Source: Mauremys mutica (lineage: Eukaryota; Chordata; Testudines; Geoemydidae). Taken from it: 64,000 nucleotides of DNA. The position numbers and the translations under genes are program-made. The stretch spans positions 26,805,282 to 26,869,281 of the forward strand of contig NC_059089.1 of assembly GCF_020497125.1 (NCBI RefSeq). The letters run 5' to 3'. Position 1 is the stretch's first letter, and the number at the start of each line of letters is the position of its first letter. The notes beneath the pieces are model-generated. The model had not been told where the DNA came from and did no database searches. It saw nothing but the letters and a program-made list of their open reading frames with translations. This document shows, one piece after another, positions 22,401 to 37,400 of this stretch.

Positions 22401-25400
22401 AAATTGGTTGTCTTGATTGCGCCTGTCAGAAAATGCCTAGAGCAGTGATACCCAGACTGAGGCTCACAAGCCCCAAGTGGCTCCTTAATGCAACTCCTGC
22501 GGCTCTTTGCAGCACATGATAGTAAAACACTGTGATTTAATTATTACCCCATCTAAGTTATTAACCAACCAGGATGCTTTTACTATGTTATTAGCCAATT
22601 GTAATTGATAAAATGATACTTGGTCAGTCATTTTGCTGGGAAAATAAAATTAAATTACACACACAGAGCGAATTCACACGACTGTGGCTCTTTCGGGTAA
22701 TGCTGATTGTTAATTTGGCTCCTGAACCACTGAGGTCTGAGTGTCACTGGCCTAGACCCTTCCACTATGAGCAGCAGTATTTTCAGATGACATGCACTTG
22801 TGCATGGTGAGAAGTTTGCCACAACAGCTGGTAGGCAATCAGTCATTCAGGCCTTATCTAGAAAGATTTCATCAGTCACTCTGCTCTGTTCTTATTTTGC
22901 TGCTGGTAAAGTAGGTACGTATTTAAAGTGACGCACATACTGTCCTTGGTGTCTACGATTAAAGGCATTAAAAATTGATTAAGCAAAGTGAATCCTTTCA
23001 CTTCCTCTACAATTGCTTCATTTAGGTGTCTGAAATAGCACACACTGCATATGGCTTTAACTGCACAATGGCAAAAGCAAAAACCTTTTAATGCTCAGGC
23101 GTCTATTTCAGTTTGGATTTAGGACCCCTTCTCTCTCCCCCCATCATCCAAAGGAAGCAAAGATTGACTAGCTGATTGACTAGCCATTTACTCCCGTGGG
23201 ACTAATCCCCTTCTTCCGCCACTCACCTTGATTTAGGAAGTTAATGGCTTTCATACATGCATACTCCTCATTGCTGACCTTCAATTGGTTAAATTTGCGG
23301 TAGAGGTAGATCAGCCGTTCCATCACCTCCATTCCCTCTTCACTGAATCTGAAGGAAAGGGAGACAGATGCACACAACAGGGTACTCAAAGAGGAGAGGC
23401 CCTTTGCAATTAAACAGTAGGGAGCTTAGTGACTTACTAACACTCTATGGCATTTAAAAGACCTTAATGCCTTGCATTATAATTCAGAGCCCCAGATGCT
23501 TCAGGTCTGTTGGCACTATTCACGAGAAGCAAAACTGATAACAAGGTGATTCAGAACATCATATTTGCCAGTTGCATCAGACCTTTAAGTAAAATGGGGA
23601 TTTTGCGGGTGCATGTGGGTGTATATTGGCATAGCTGCTTGTGGACAAGTGCTGCATGGTCATGGTATTAGGCTGCTATGACTGGGAGAAACAAGTATTA
23701 GAAGTTCCTGGCTCTGCCAATGACTTCTTGCATGGCCCTGGACAAGTTACTAATCCTCTCTTTCAATTTCCCCATATTTAAATGAAGATGTTTTTCCTCA
23801 CCTCACAGGCTTGTTGGGAGGCTTAATTCACTAGTTTGTGAAATGGGATGATCCTTACACAGAAAGCTCTAAGGTTGTGCAAAGTATTATTATTATTACT
23901 ATACACTCAGTAATAGTTACACTGTATTTTATGACCCATCAGCTGTGCAGGTCCATCTAGGAAGTTTGGCGAAATCTATACGACTTCCAGCTACATTATA
24001 GTTACTCACTATTACAGGGTGTCCATCATAAAATGCAGGCTGCGGGGCAAAGGAAGGTTTGAAAACAAGGACAGGAAAACCTCAAAAGTTGTAGTTGTTC
24101 CTTTCAGCTGATCTTTCTTAGAAGCTCTTATTTAGAAATCAGTCTAGAAATTTGGAATGAAGAGACAGTCCCTCCTGTCCTAGTCAATAAGCTAGTCAAT
24201 CTCTGCTCATCTTGGAACAGACTTGGCAAAATCGGGCTTGCCCGGCCAGGTTCAGTATGTACTAAGGACCTGATGGTTGGTCCTGGACACCCTAGGCCTT
24301 CACTCTGTATCCAGGGCACTCATTTATCAAATTACACAGCACTCTGCCTGTTTCAACACAGCCACTTGTTCTTAAGGTACCGAAGAAAAAAAAATTACGC
24401 CATCCTCCTCCACTCAGCTTCCCAGCACTTCCCCAGTTCTCTCTCTCAGCTCCAGCCCTCTTTTAGCCCTCCCCAGCTTGAGCTAGAGGAATAGGGTGTT
24501 AGAACATCTCACCTGAGATTTTCACCAGTCACACAATGTGGTCATGTCACGAGTACAGGTGATATAAAAGTCATCTGTTTGTCCCATTTGGGCACAGGTT
24601 TCCTCCCCCATTTCCATCAGCATGGCAGTACCCCACCATGTCAGAATGAAACTGCACATGGAGGGCACATGGATATGTGCTGATGAGCAAAGCTTCAGAT
24701 GTGAGCTCTAACCTAGCAGGTGAGCAGGAGATTACATGCAAACGTGGGAGTTTGATGCACGAGAGACAGAACGTCCAAGCAACTTTAGAGTCAGGAGGAG
24801 AAGCTGAACTCTTTCCAAGAAAACACACACAGTACGGGTAGCTTGCTTCCAACAAGCTGCAGATCTCTCTCTGAGCTAGGACACTTGCCCAAAGAACTCG
24901 CTAATGGGGCGGGACGTGTAATAGTAGGTTGGGAAGGGCTCACCACAGTCCAGTGACTGCAGTCTCTTAAGAGCTTTGGGAATGAGCTCAATGGAAACTC
25001 TGTAGTGAAGAGTCCTAGTTCTGTAGGGAATCCTAGATTTATGAAGGAGGAGTCTGAGAGGACCCCTGCTTGCAGGTCACTGGATCATAGGACAGTAGAC
25101 AAAAAGATGGCATAAGTGACATTCATGAGACTCTGAAGGTACAGAGTGCATATTTCAGTGTTCTGTTTGTGCAAATGGCCAGTAGCCATCCCTGCTACAC
25201 GTGGTTTAAAGCACTAAAGGCTAGTTTTGAAGAAATAGGGCATTGCATAAATCTTCAGCAGTGAGACAGAAGTGTTCAGGAAAGCTTCAGCTGTGTGTTC
25301 TGGCATTATACAGTACGCAATCAGAGCATAGCCAGAAAGCCATCTCTGAACAAAAACAGAACAAAAATAAAATCCCTTTTACTGAATATCATCTTATTTT

Positions 25401-28400
25401 GGCATGTGTATTTGTTTACTTCAAAGTTATTTGTAAAATGCATGGTGGAGTTTGGCCTCAGAGAAGAGAAAACAAGCTGTTTGAACTTTAGGTCAGTTCT
25501 TCAGGGAAGTAATATTGTAAGTGATGAAAGCCTTGTCGGCTAATCTAAAGCTGCACAATTTTCTTGCTCTCAACTTGACATTAAAAATCCTGCAGGTGCA
25601 AGATTGCAAAGCTCAAGAAGTTAATGAGCACAGAGACCACTCACAATCCTCTGCTGGGTCTAAATTGTTTTTTGAGAATGCACATTTTTACCAACCACTC
25701 ATCACTTCCATAAATCCAGGAGAGCTCTTCTCTCATGCTTGCAGTAGAACTGTCTTGGTTTTCTGTGCATGCATTCCTCCCTTTTTCAAACAAAGCTATT
25801 CTGTTTTGCACAGCCCTATTCCTTCTGGAGCACTGACTCCTCCACACACTGTCTGCCTCACAGCTTTTACACCAGTTTAATTCCTGGCTATGTATTATCA
25901 GGAGTAACAATAAAATGTTCAAGCTGCCATGCATTTTATTTGCATTTTTACTAGACCCCAGAGATTTAAACATTAGATCTAGAAAACAAACAGACCATTT
26001 TGCCAGCAGTTTAAATCAGAATTAAAACATGAAAAAGTTGATCATATTTATTCATTTTTCATCTACTTATATACTGGCAGTCAGGGTTCTGACCAGGAAC
26101 AGAAATAAACTACAACCTTCTAAGTCCCAGGGTATCTTAGGTCAGCATAGTTTTAAGTTGGGTAACAGACAACCTGAATCTCAGACTGCAACAGCCATTC
26201 CTTAATATTGGAGAATCATTACGGTGAGCTGCTCTACCATGAAGAGAGAGCCAAACAAAACCCTCTGTTACACCCAGGTAATACCAGTGAACTCACTGGG
26301 GTTACACGCGTTTATATGAGGGGACCATGCAGATCTATGCTTCAACGAAGAGTGGTCTTAAAAACAAAGACATCAGTGACTGCTTCAGAAGAGATGGCCT
26401 CTGGAGTTACTTACTGGAGATGCAATAAACACTGTTTGTACCACAGAAAGAAAGCTGGCTGATAGAAATGACCATTACAAAGCCAACATTAACTTGGAGC
26501 AGTACATGCTCATTAGGGCAGCGCTGAGCTGGCCAGTGGCTGATGCAGCAATCCAGCTTTCTATCAAACTTGTGAAATCCCAGAGTCCAGGCAGAGGTTG
26601 ATTAGAGGAAGAAACACCATACGTTTGATTTAATATGAAACATAAAAAATGAAAAGGCAAGGTGTGGTTTGGGGGGCGGGGAGAACTTCTTTAATAAGCT
26701 TAGATCTTTTTTGCTCACCAGTTGTTAAAAAGTCAGGGAGGAGCCAGCCAGGGACACTTGGCTCCCACAGAAGATAGGATGACGGGAGTGCACTTGCAGG
26801 ATCCTGCACATGGGAGAGTGCTGCTAAGACTTTCACTCTAATACAGCAGCTTAGTATTACTACTGCCCTGTTATACATGGATATTTAGGCTATAAATAAA
26901 ATGCTCTGAAATAAGAGGACTGCATGACTGAATGGGCACCCAGCTGTGCATCACACACAACATTCTTCCTTCCTCCCAAATGGCCTGGTAAAGCTACATT
27001 TCCACTTTTTTGCTAACATCAATTAGTGATACTTTAAATGCTGAATCAGTAACTGAGATTAAAAGGAACCATTCCACTGTCAAAACACATCTATTATTTT
27101 AACCCCTGGATAAATACACAGATCTTCTCTAAAGCATCCCTGAGGCTGGCAGCCTAGAAATTGCCAGTGTTGGAAGGGTTAAGACGACTCCTTTATTATC
27201 TCTCTTTCATTTCGGGTCTGCCTCATATTTTATACACATGTCAACTTTTGGGGCCTTGAGAGGGAGAGCTTGAGCATAAGCAAACCTGCGCACAGGAGTA
27301 AGTGCTTGGCTCTCGCAGAGAGACTCCTCATTGAAGCTGCACTCATTGCACTGTGAATGTCTCTATTAGATCACTGATTATTTATAAAATGACACTCGAG
27401 ATTTACCATCCTATAATTACCATGGCACAACGACCAGCTCCAGCAAGGGCAGAGCCAGAGGAGGTCAAATATTAACAGGGAGGCTGGGCAGCCAGTTAAG
27501 TAAATCCTGCAAATGTTCTGTCACAAGGCTGTCAGTCTCTCTGCTATCCAAACAAGAGTCCGTCTGGGACTTCGGACTACAGAAGAAAGAAAACTGACCA
27601 AGCTGATGAATTAAGGCAGGTCATCACTGGGAGCATCAGATAGCACTGTTTCCTCCGCAGTGTCAGCTAAGTTGCAACATCATTGAATTTATGTAATCAA
27701 AAACAATGAAATAGCAATTAATAACGTAATATTGTGGAAACAAGGTCACTAGCTGTGTGATCAAGTTCTTCATTCTGCTTCTAACTGGGAAGCTTTGCGA
27801 ACAAGCTTTTGTATCTTGTGGTTATTTACAATATTTATATCGTATTTCTTTGAACCTGAGTAATTCCTCACATAAAGGGGCTCTCCTCTCAATCCTAGGG
27901 TGAAGAAAGGAAGAATTTCTATGGGAAAACTGGCCTTGACACTAGGTTATCACTCTCTGCTTTTCTTCAGAATGCTGGGAAAACTCTGCATTGTCCAAGG
28001 GAGATCTTCAGTAGTTAAAAGGAATGACACTGATGAACCTAGAACTAGAGGGTACAGCTGCTCAGTCTTGGGCCATATATTCTTTTTTGTGCTACGTACA
28101 GGGATTACTCCTAATTTGTGCCCCTCTTCCTCACCCTCACAGCACAGGTTCTGCACGTGCTACAGTGTGTTCGGCAAGGCCACAGGAGCAAGCTTTTGTT
28201 GGTTGATTGGGTTAAAACATCTAAAAATGGATCATTTTACCCCAAACTTTTGTTTAAAGTTCACTGCTCTTTAATTTCATTGTGTCTTAATATCAACCCT
28301 GAGGAAACAATTAATAAAAAGCAATCTATTTGAAATAATGCACTGAAGCATCTTAGAGAGTTTCAGAAGAATGCTTAAGAAATCTGCCATATTCCACCAG

Positions 28401-31400
28401 AACAGTCGGGGACAAACTTCTGTGAACTATATACGCTCAGACGGATGTGAAGAAAATGAAACTAGCCATTTGAGTGACAAAAGTAAACTGAAGTCATGGG
28501 ATCTCTCACTCTGATAAATCTCACAGGACCTGCCCTTTTTCCTCTCTCGGGTTTCAAAAGGATATTTCAATTGAGAATTATTTAAGGCCTCGTGTACACA
28601 GTTTGAGCACTGAGGTAAGTAAATTAGCACAGAAACTCTGTGTAGACTAGCTCCAGATGAGTCATCTTAAAGGGAGACAAGTTTAAACCCTACATTTATG
28701 TTTTATACAAATAAAAATAGGAGGCTTGCGAGAGGTATAAATCCTCATTTAAATAGAATTGTATTTTTTTTAATTAAGAGATTTTTGAGCATATCCCTGC
28801 ATACAGGGAAATCCAAACATAACCATGTGGCAAGAGCATGGGCCATGATTTTCAAAAGTGATAGCAAAGCTGATTGAAATTTTGAGTTTTGAGGGAAAAC
28901 TATGACAAACCTCTAGTCTAGTGACTTAGAATCATAGAATTCAAGATCAGAAGGGACCATTATGATCATCTAGTCTGACCTCCTGCAAGATGCAGGCCAC
29001 ATAAGCCGATCCACCCACTCCTGACTTGTGATTTCGGGTGCCTAATGTGAGGTACTTTTGGCACTCAAAACTGAAAGTGAAATGGACTAGTTTAGTTTCA
29101 CAGTCCCAAAGTGAAATGAAGTGTAAACAAACAGCATAAGTGGTGCTGGTAGGTTATAAGATCCAAAGAGCATCATGTGTGCTAGGAATGCACATAAGGC
29201 ACATTTCACATATCTAGGGTCTGCTTTTCAGAAGTGCTGGGTCTCCATCTCTCCAGTTGAAATCAATTAGAACTGCGGGAGCTCAGCACCTCTGAAAACC
29301 AAGCCTATGCTATGAATCTCAAAAGGGCCCTTTAACACAAGATCTCTATCTCCATTCATAATTCTTCCCACCAACTAAGGCTTTGTGGGATTTAACTGTT
29401 GCAATGTAACAGACTTTCGACTTCAAGCTCCCATTTATGCCTGTCACCCTTGAGATCAGAGCTGAAATGACATCCCTCAGCAAGCCAGTCTGAATGGAGC
29501 ACACTGAGAGGAGGCCAACCTGTGCACAAGGTTTTCCGGGGGGAGTCTATTTCTATCACAGTTTTGAGTAATCGCCCACCTCCCCAAACAGACTTTAGAA
29601 GGTTTCAAATATCTAAATGGCTTTAATGGGATGGAGGGGGCTAAGGACAGCATAGGGGCTAGGGCTGCAGGCAGAACAAAGGGAATGCACCCTACTCCTG
29701 GGGAGTGGCAGGCATCACTCCCTAGGCAACCCTTTGGCAGCTGACTGAGAAGATCCAGAGGGTGTTCCACACAACCAACCCCACACAGGGATTTTGAGAT
29801 GAGTAGAAAGGGAAGATACCTCCCCACACTTTGTCCACATGCTCCCCACCAAAATTTTTTTTATCTTCTCTTGAGCAATGATCCCTACACGCACATGTAA
29901 ATCACTCTGAAATCTTTTATAAGGGTGGGGACTATAATCCCTTCATACCAAGAGGGAAAGTGAGATGCCAGCTGAGAGACTTGTCCATGGATAAACAGTG
30001 AGTCAGTGGCAGAGCCAGGAACACGCACACACACACACACACACCCATTACTAGATACTGCTACAGCCCCAGATTTAACCCACCACCTCACCTGTGCAGC
30101 TCATCGTCAGAGGGAGAGTACTTGGAGGTTACATCAGCAAGGTCACCAAAGATCTGTTTACTGTAAACGGTTAGTGAGGACAGCAGAATCAGCTCCTGCC
30201 ATGTGGAACTTAGCAGGCAAGTATAGTCCTTGATTGAGAGTTCACAGAAGAATGGCAGCTTCTTAATCCAAGCAATCTGCCTGAAAAGCAACTCATCTGC
30301 CAAACGACACAGCAACGCAAACAGCTCTGCCTGAGTCACTTTATACCTGCAGGCACAGTTAATAGGAAAACATAAAAATGGATTAAAAACATTGGAATAC
30401 AAGGCACCAGGATAACAAGATAAAATGTGTGTGTCTTGATTCCTGGTGACCACAGTGTCACCCAGTGGTGAGAACAGAGACTGACTGCTGGCTTCTCTGC
30501 TCCTGCGCCCGCAGACAGCAGGTGATGAAAGGTACTATGCCTGGCACCTGTGTTTCTCCCCAGAGACGAATGCCATCCCTGAAGACGCTGACTGAATCTA
30601 ACTAGCAATCTTCGCATTCTACCAGCAGCTCTGCTCTCAGGAAGCCTCCTGCAGACCTAGATACCAGACACATTAACAAGCTGCTGCTGCTTCCCAGTTA
30701 CAAAGAGAGCTGACGTTGTACTCCGCAGATGTGCAAAATATTATGCAAAAAACAGAGAAGTGATTTCACTTGTGAAATAGATCCTCTCAGCCTTCAGACA
30801 TTAGCATCACAGTCTCAGCTCTAGCCCTTGGGTGACACTCTTTGGCTACTGGCTTCAGAATCCGGCATAGTTTATTTAATTACCTATACACATGCAAAAT
30901 GAAGAGATCTGTAAATACAATGTTATTTTGAATTGAAATACTCAAAAAGTATTCCCCCAATAACACTAATTTACATGTTCCATATGCTGTGCATGTGCAG
31001 AGACAGTATCGGCATTGCAAAGGAGTGGCTCAGGACAGCCTCACTCCACCAAACCATGTGCACTTACCCATCTTCAATAAGCATTGGAGTGCCAAGTGGT
31101 TCCAGGTCCTCAGCTGACACTAGCTGATTGATAAGACTATGTGACTGGGGATCTAGGCTTCGGGTCTGTGGAGGCATCAGAGCCGAGTGAGCAGAGTAGT
31201 TAAAAAGGTGCGGTAGGTACTGATAGTGCGTGGACACTGGAGTCCCAATATATTGATCCCTGAGTGCAGTGAATCCATTCAGCTCCACAGACCTACTGAA
31301 AAGGGAAGATCTATTTAATAGACTGGACAAACTCCATCTAATTCATTACAATCTTTCATCCAGCTCAGGGACAGATGGAAATAAGAATGCTTCATAGAAA

Positions 31401-34400
31401 AGAAAAGGGATGAAAAATCCCTTCTGGTTAAATTCTGTGGTGAAAGCAATCAAGAGCATGCAGACCAGCTGCTTCCTACTTGCATCATGTCCAGTCTGAC
31501 CTCCATGCTAGTTCCATTTACTGTGACTTTCTAGAAACTCTGCTGCTTAGAAAGCATTCTTAGACTAAACCACATAGCCAAGGTTTGTGCTAAGCATTTC
31601 CATCTCTACTTACTGAAAGGCCCAGAATTTAGGTTTGTGAATAAAGAGGTTTACAAAACCTATGAATAAAAATATTTTCATTTACATTTTTAAAACAACT
31701 GACAATGGAAGTGTGTGCGCGCGTTGTGGGGGAGGGAGTGCATTGGTTTGACATTTAAACATTCTTTCCAGTGTTTGCAACCCAAGTACTGAAACATTGC
31801 GTTAAAGGATGCAAACCTGAGAGTAACACAAACTAAAAAGTAATTAGAAAATCAAATATGCTGACTAGCTCATTTTCAACATACAAACAAAATGAAATGG
31901 AAGAACGTGAACAGACAACATTAATTGTGAAAGGTAAATTATGTGTAAAATATTCAGATTTTCATAATCTGAAATGGTATTAAAACAGATTAAGATATCT
32001 GCTTTAAATATTAAGACCTTTAACCCAACATTCCTTTGCCATTCTTTCATGACAATTTTACTCTCAGATCACACTGGATTGATCTAACACAGTGTATATG
32101 TCTCTTGCTAAAACGTGTTCACAAAGAGGTCAGCATTTGCAAGATGTGTTGCGTTACACTTACAAAATGCTTATTTTCACTTTTGGCCCAAAATGTAGCC
32201 CTCAGGGAAATACAGGCAGAGTTACGTTCATCTGAAATTCTTTCAATGGAAACTCCCACCTTGAAGACGGAGTAGAAACAGGTGATGGCTGGTTGCTCTC
32301 AGAAACTCCATTCCCGGGAGAACTATGGTCACTGTCTCCATTGTTACTCCAAGAGATGTTTGCCTCCCCCTCAAATTCTTGTCCAGACATAATTCTTTCA
32401 ATCTCCTCCTCTGATATCTTTTGGGTAAAAATTATTACATTTAGTGATAAACTTATTCCAGCCAAGTACATAACTAAGCAAGACTGAGTTGCACATACCA
32501 CTGGAGCTATATGTACTGCTACTTTAGCATGGAAAAATTACTAAAACCTAGAATTGTTTGAGAGGGGTCTTTTATATGGGAGGAACATTCAAATACACTT
32601 CCATGCTTTTCTTATTGTTTTTCTACTTTTTACTAATGAGAGATTTGTTTTTAAATAAGGATTACAGAATTATCTGACTGCCCAGAGTCATAACAGTACA
32701 AGCCAAGTGAAGTCAACATGGTTCTACTTAGGGGAGGAAGATGGCATAAATGAGGCCAGAATGAGAGGCAGAAAGAGAAAGTTACTGACCTTACAGTAAC
32801 TGGAGTTCTTTGAGATGTGTGGTCCCTATCTGTATTCCACAGAGTATGCATGTGCTCCACGTGCCAGGAACTGGAGAATTTAGAAAGCAGCGTCCATTGG
32901 TTCACACGTGGGCCCCGGCTCACCTCACGTCTCTGACAAGGGAGATAAAGTACAGGGCAGACCGACCACCTCTCCAGACCAACCACCTTTTTCTTCTCCA
33001 CCACAAATCAGAGAAGATCTGAAGCAGAGGGAAGGAGGGCGGATAGTGGAATAGAGATAGGGACCACACATCTTGAAGAAGCTCCAGTTACTATAAGGTA
33101 AGTAACTCTTTTCTTCAAGCGCTGGTCCCTATGTGCTTTCCATTGCGGGCGACTGACAAGCAGTACTCAAATGGGAGGAGATTGCTAGGTCACAGAGGGC
33201 AGAGCCAAATGAAGGACTGCTGTTCCAAAAGATGCAATCAGCGAAGGAGTTCTGCACCAAGAGACAGTGTCAAGCAAATGTGTGGACTGAGCTCCATGTA
33301 GCTGCTTTCCAAATATTAAATAGAGGCACCTCTTGAAGTGACACCATAGATGTTGCTTGTGCTCTTACCCCATGAGGGGAAGATTAAACAGCTGATAGAG
33401 CAAAATACAGCCAGAGATCCATTTTGAGATTCTCTGAGAGGATATAGCCTGACCCCTGATCCTTTCTGCTATGGGATTTCTTGATTGTTTCCCTGCTCTG
33501 CAGGTAAAAAGCTAAGGCTTGCTGAATGTGAAGGGAATGCTGCCTTCTGAGGATGCGTGAGATTTTGAGAAGAACACAGGTAAGTAGATACTCTGGTTCA
33601 GGTGAAATGCAGAGACTACTCTGGGAATGAATTTAGGGTGTAGGTGTAATGAAACTCTGTTCCTATGAAATACAGAATAAGGAGGACCTGCCATCAATAC
33701 CCCAAGCTCATCAACCCTCCTAGCTGAGGTGATAGCTACGAGGAATGCAACCTTCATGAATAGGACAGACATGGAGCAAGAAGCTAATAGTTCAAAAGGA
33801 GGCCTAGTTTAGAGAACAAGGTTCAAGCCCATTGAGCAGTAGGCCTTTTTTTCTTAAATAGGCAGAAAGGTTCTGATTGACTAGCAGATTCTGGAAAGGC
33901 CTAGAGGGTGTGCAAAGATCAAGTAGCCCTGTGAAGGCAGATGGTATGCACCGATTGCTGCCAAGCAGACCCATAATGAATTGACAGGCAAACCTGCTGT
34001 CTCCAAGGAAAAAAATATAGTCCAGAATGAATGGAATATCTGTGGCTTCTGGAGAAATAGGCCTGATATTGCCATGCCCCTGAGTCAGGAGATTAGGATG
34101 TGTAGGAATGTGATCGGTGCCCAAAATGACATGGGTCGGAACCAAAACCATCTGAGTCAGTTGAGGGCAATGAGATTAACTCATGCCCTTTCCTGCCAAA
34201 CCTTGGCAAAACTCAAGGCATAGTTCAGATCATCTGACTAGGGAAGGAGTAGTGTTGCCCTGTGAGTGGCAACCCAGGGCTCCTCTAGAACAGTATATGT
34301 TGCACTTTCTAGTTTGTTGGGGAGGAACAGGTCCCTGGTAGGATCCCCTGTAGAGCAAAAATATTGTTTACCACAGAGTCACAAAGCTCCCACTTGTGAT

Positions 34401-37400
34401 CAACTGCAAAGTGTCGCTGAGAGAGTCCACTAGCACATTCTGGTTTCCTGGGAGATAGACACTGACAGGGTAATCTGATTGCCAATGCATCAGTTCCACA
34501 GACTGACCACTTCTGCACATGGCAGGGGGGAAGGAGCAGGTGGAGCTGGCTCCTTGTTTGTTGATGTAAAAGCCGGTTGTGATGTTGTCTGACACTGAGC
34601 CCATGGTGACCTTGAACAAATGGGAGAAAGGTTTCGCAAGCCCTTCGAACTGCTTGTAGCTCTAGAACATTGATGTGCATCCGGACTCTCGAGATGTCCA
34701 GATGCTTTGTTCTGTATGGTTGTCCACGTGTATCAATTATCATTGATAATGATTGACCTGTCTGGTGCAGAGGCTACTGCTGATTGAAGAGCGGTCCTGG
34801 CAATCATTTTGCTTTCCTCTATGAGAGCCTGGAAATGAGCTCTGTCCTGCTGGGGGAGATTGTCAATAGAGTCTGTGAATTTTGAATAGTTCAGGAAGTC
34901 ATACTTAGCCAATAATGCTTGGTAGCTGGCTATTCTGAACTGGAGGCTAGAAGAAGAAAATACTTTCCCTTTCCCAATAAGCTGAGATGCTTTGCCCTGT
35001 TTATCAATCAGGGTAGATTAAGGGTGTTACTGCCTAGAACTCTCAACAGCCATTTGGACCACCAAAAATTAGGAGGAGACTGAAAGAACAGAAATTCCAT
35101 CACCTTGGCTGAGCCAGAGTCCATGTCTCTGCCTTCTTGGGCATGGAGGTGCAGGTAGCTGCGGTTTGCCAGATCCCCCTAGCTGGCTCCAGGATAGTTT
35201 TATTAACGAGGAGCATTATTCTACTGGGGCCGGAGGACTGAAGGATGTTCAGGAGCTTGTGTTGAGGCTCCTGAACCTCCTCAAGAGGAATCTGCAGCTC
35301 CCCAGCAATTTTACAAAGGAGTTCCTGGAAATGCTTAGAGCCATTGGAGGCGGCTGGAGACATTGAAGTCACTACCTCATTTGGCAATGAAGATAGCAAT
35401 CTCGTCTGATCTTGTAGAGCTGCTGGATCCAGTGTGTACTTCTATTCCTCAGTAGAATCTGGGGGCAGCTTTAGATGTCCCTCAAAGGGGAGGGAAGGGG
35501 TGACTCTCCAGCAAACCAGAGTGACTCTGAGATGGTACTGGTCCCATGGCCCCCAGGGTAGCCAAAAGGATGGGTCAAATGGGTGTTGTGGTCGTCCCTA
35601 AGGCACCAATGGCATGATGAGGCAGAGGTTGGTCCCAAGCTGTTCCAGGAAGGTGTTTTGGGGGAGGACGACATAATGATTCATCTCCCCATGAGGAAAA
35701 AATTATTTTAGTTCCAACACGGTTGCCACTGGAAGGAAATTACAGCCCAAAGATGGACAGGGAGACAAACTCTTTCAAAAAGCCAGCTCCCCTGGTGGAG
35801 TCATAGCCTCTCTCTCAAGAGAGGGAACCAAAGGAGTGGGAGATTCAGGGTCTGGGAGAGCGAAGATATCGTCAGAAGCAGCAAAGGTCTCATCTCTTAC
35901 CAGAGCGAGAAGAGTCCTGTTTGCCTGAACCACCAGACCCACAGTCGAGACAGCGTGCCAAAGCCATTGAAGTCAGATGGAACTGTGTGTAACCAATGCT
36001 CTCGGCTATCGGTCTTCAATGGTGCCTGGGGAAACTCAGGGCTTGTGCTCGGAAGATACTGGTACCCCGATCATGATGTGGTGTCAATGAAGCCCTAGAC
36101 TTGTGGGCTCCCTTATCATCCCTCAGACTTAGTATGTACTAAGTTCTCTTGGGCTGAGTTAGTGCTCAGTTTAGGGAGGGCCACATACGACTTCTTTGAA
36201 GTGGATTTGGAGGAAGACGTAGCCTCCTGCTTATGAGAATGCGCCCTCCTCTCCCAACAAGACCCCACTGAGGGATCTGTAGGGGTAGACTCCTTTGCTA
36301 CTGATTTAGACCTCATGGAAGTAGGCATGCTGCTTGCTGAGTCAGGCCAATATACGGGGAGCAGGATGGATCCCCCAGCCACAGTCTGATAGTGGCCTCA
36401 TGGGCCTTTCCATTAGGTGCTTCCTAAGGGGAAGTTCCACCCTTTCAGGGTATGGCTGGAGAACAAACAGCAGATACTGCACCTTGCTGCAATGTTGGCT
36501 TCCACAAGGCAGTACAAGCAGCACTGGTTGCTGTCACTGACTTAGGAGGATCACAGGCAGGAAGCACAAATTTTGAAGCCCATAGCCCTGGGAACAGTCC
36601 AGTAGCCAAAGAAAGTCTGGGGAAGGGGTGGTGGCTCCCCAGGTCAGAGAGACTGGCTAACTATGAAACACAAACTGACAGATAAAAACTTCAAAACTCT
36701 CGAATACTAAAACTATTTAGGGATATCTAAATATACTTTCACAGCTCAAGAAAAAAGCTGAAACATCAGAAACAGGAGATCCAACCCAGATCAGGCAGTG
36801 GTGAGAAGGAACCGGATAGGCAGTCAACCTGCCCTACCCTTTATCTCCTCAGTCGGAGGCGCCAGGTGAGCCAGGGTGCATGTGCGGAACAATGGACACT
36901 GCTTTCAAAATTCTCCAGCTTCAGGCATACCCACTGCATACACACAGTGAAATGCACATCGGACTAGCACCTGCAGAGCAATTACTAGATCTGGACCATT
37001 TTGCTCCCTTACAGCCCACAGCATTTCGCTACAGACACATGCAGTTAAATCAGAGAGGTGATTGTCGCAGGCAGTGAAATTTGGAATTAATGTTCCAGAT
37101 GCAGCAGAAGCAGCAGCTGGGCAGGGATCAGTATTATTCAGATATTTCTCTCTCCTTTTTTTGGTATACAACCCATATTTCCTTTCCCTCCTGTCCACTC
37201 CAGTTTTGTGCTGGAGTGAATAGAGATTTTCATAGATGCACAGCCATGGACAATGTTATGTAAGGCTCTTTCTTTATCTGTTTTATTAAAATAAATAGTA
37301 TTTTTAAGATTGCCATTTTCCAGCCTGCAGCAAGAAAAGCTATCATTTCTCACTTGTTCAGCAGAAGCTATTGTGCCAAATTACCTAGCATTTTATAAGA

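Larger units (their letters stand above)
23349..30091 (-). other. NR6A1: NR6A1 intron, mostly unassigned
   Basis: A 6.7-kb intron holding a MIR-like SINE (23670-23900), a CR1 3' fragment (28930-29026) and a CA microsatellite (30026-30044). No gene or complete element was seen in 24000-28900. Several open frames of 60-125 codons there have no supporting features. The segment 29215-29305 looks like a degenerate interspersed repeat with a short inverted symmetry. Confidence 0.75.
32780..36972 (-). mobile_element. Decayed DIRS retrotransposon, RT deleted
   Basis: An older minus-strand DIRS copy. Its left end (from GTTACTGACCTTACAGTAAC at about 32780) is repeated inverted at about 33046-33107 in an internal complementary region (GGACCACACATCTTGAAGAA). 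This is followed by a block (TTCAAGCGCTGGTCCCTATG) that matches the inverted right tip near 36950-36972. The terminal repeats share GGAGAATTT.GAAAGCAG and GGCTCACCT-type segments. Decayed recombinase, RNase H and Gag-like sequence are present in the expected order. The reverse transcriptase between Gag and RNase H is absent, lost by deletion near 34745-34790. It belongs to a different DIRS lineage or age class from the 12071-18319 copy. Confidence 0.85.
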
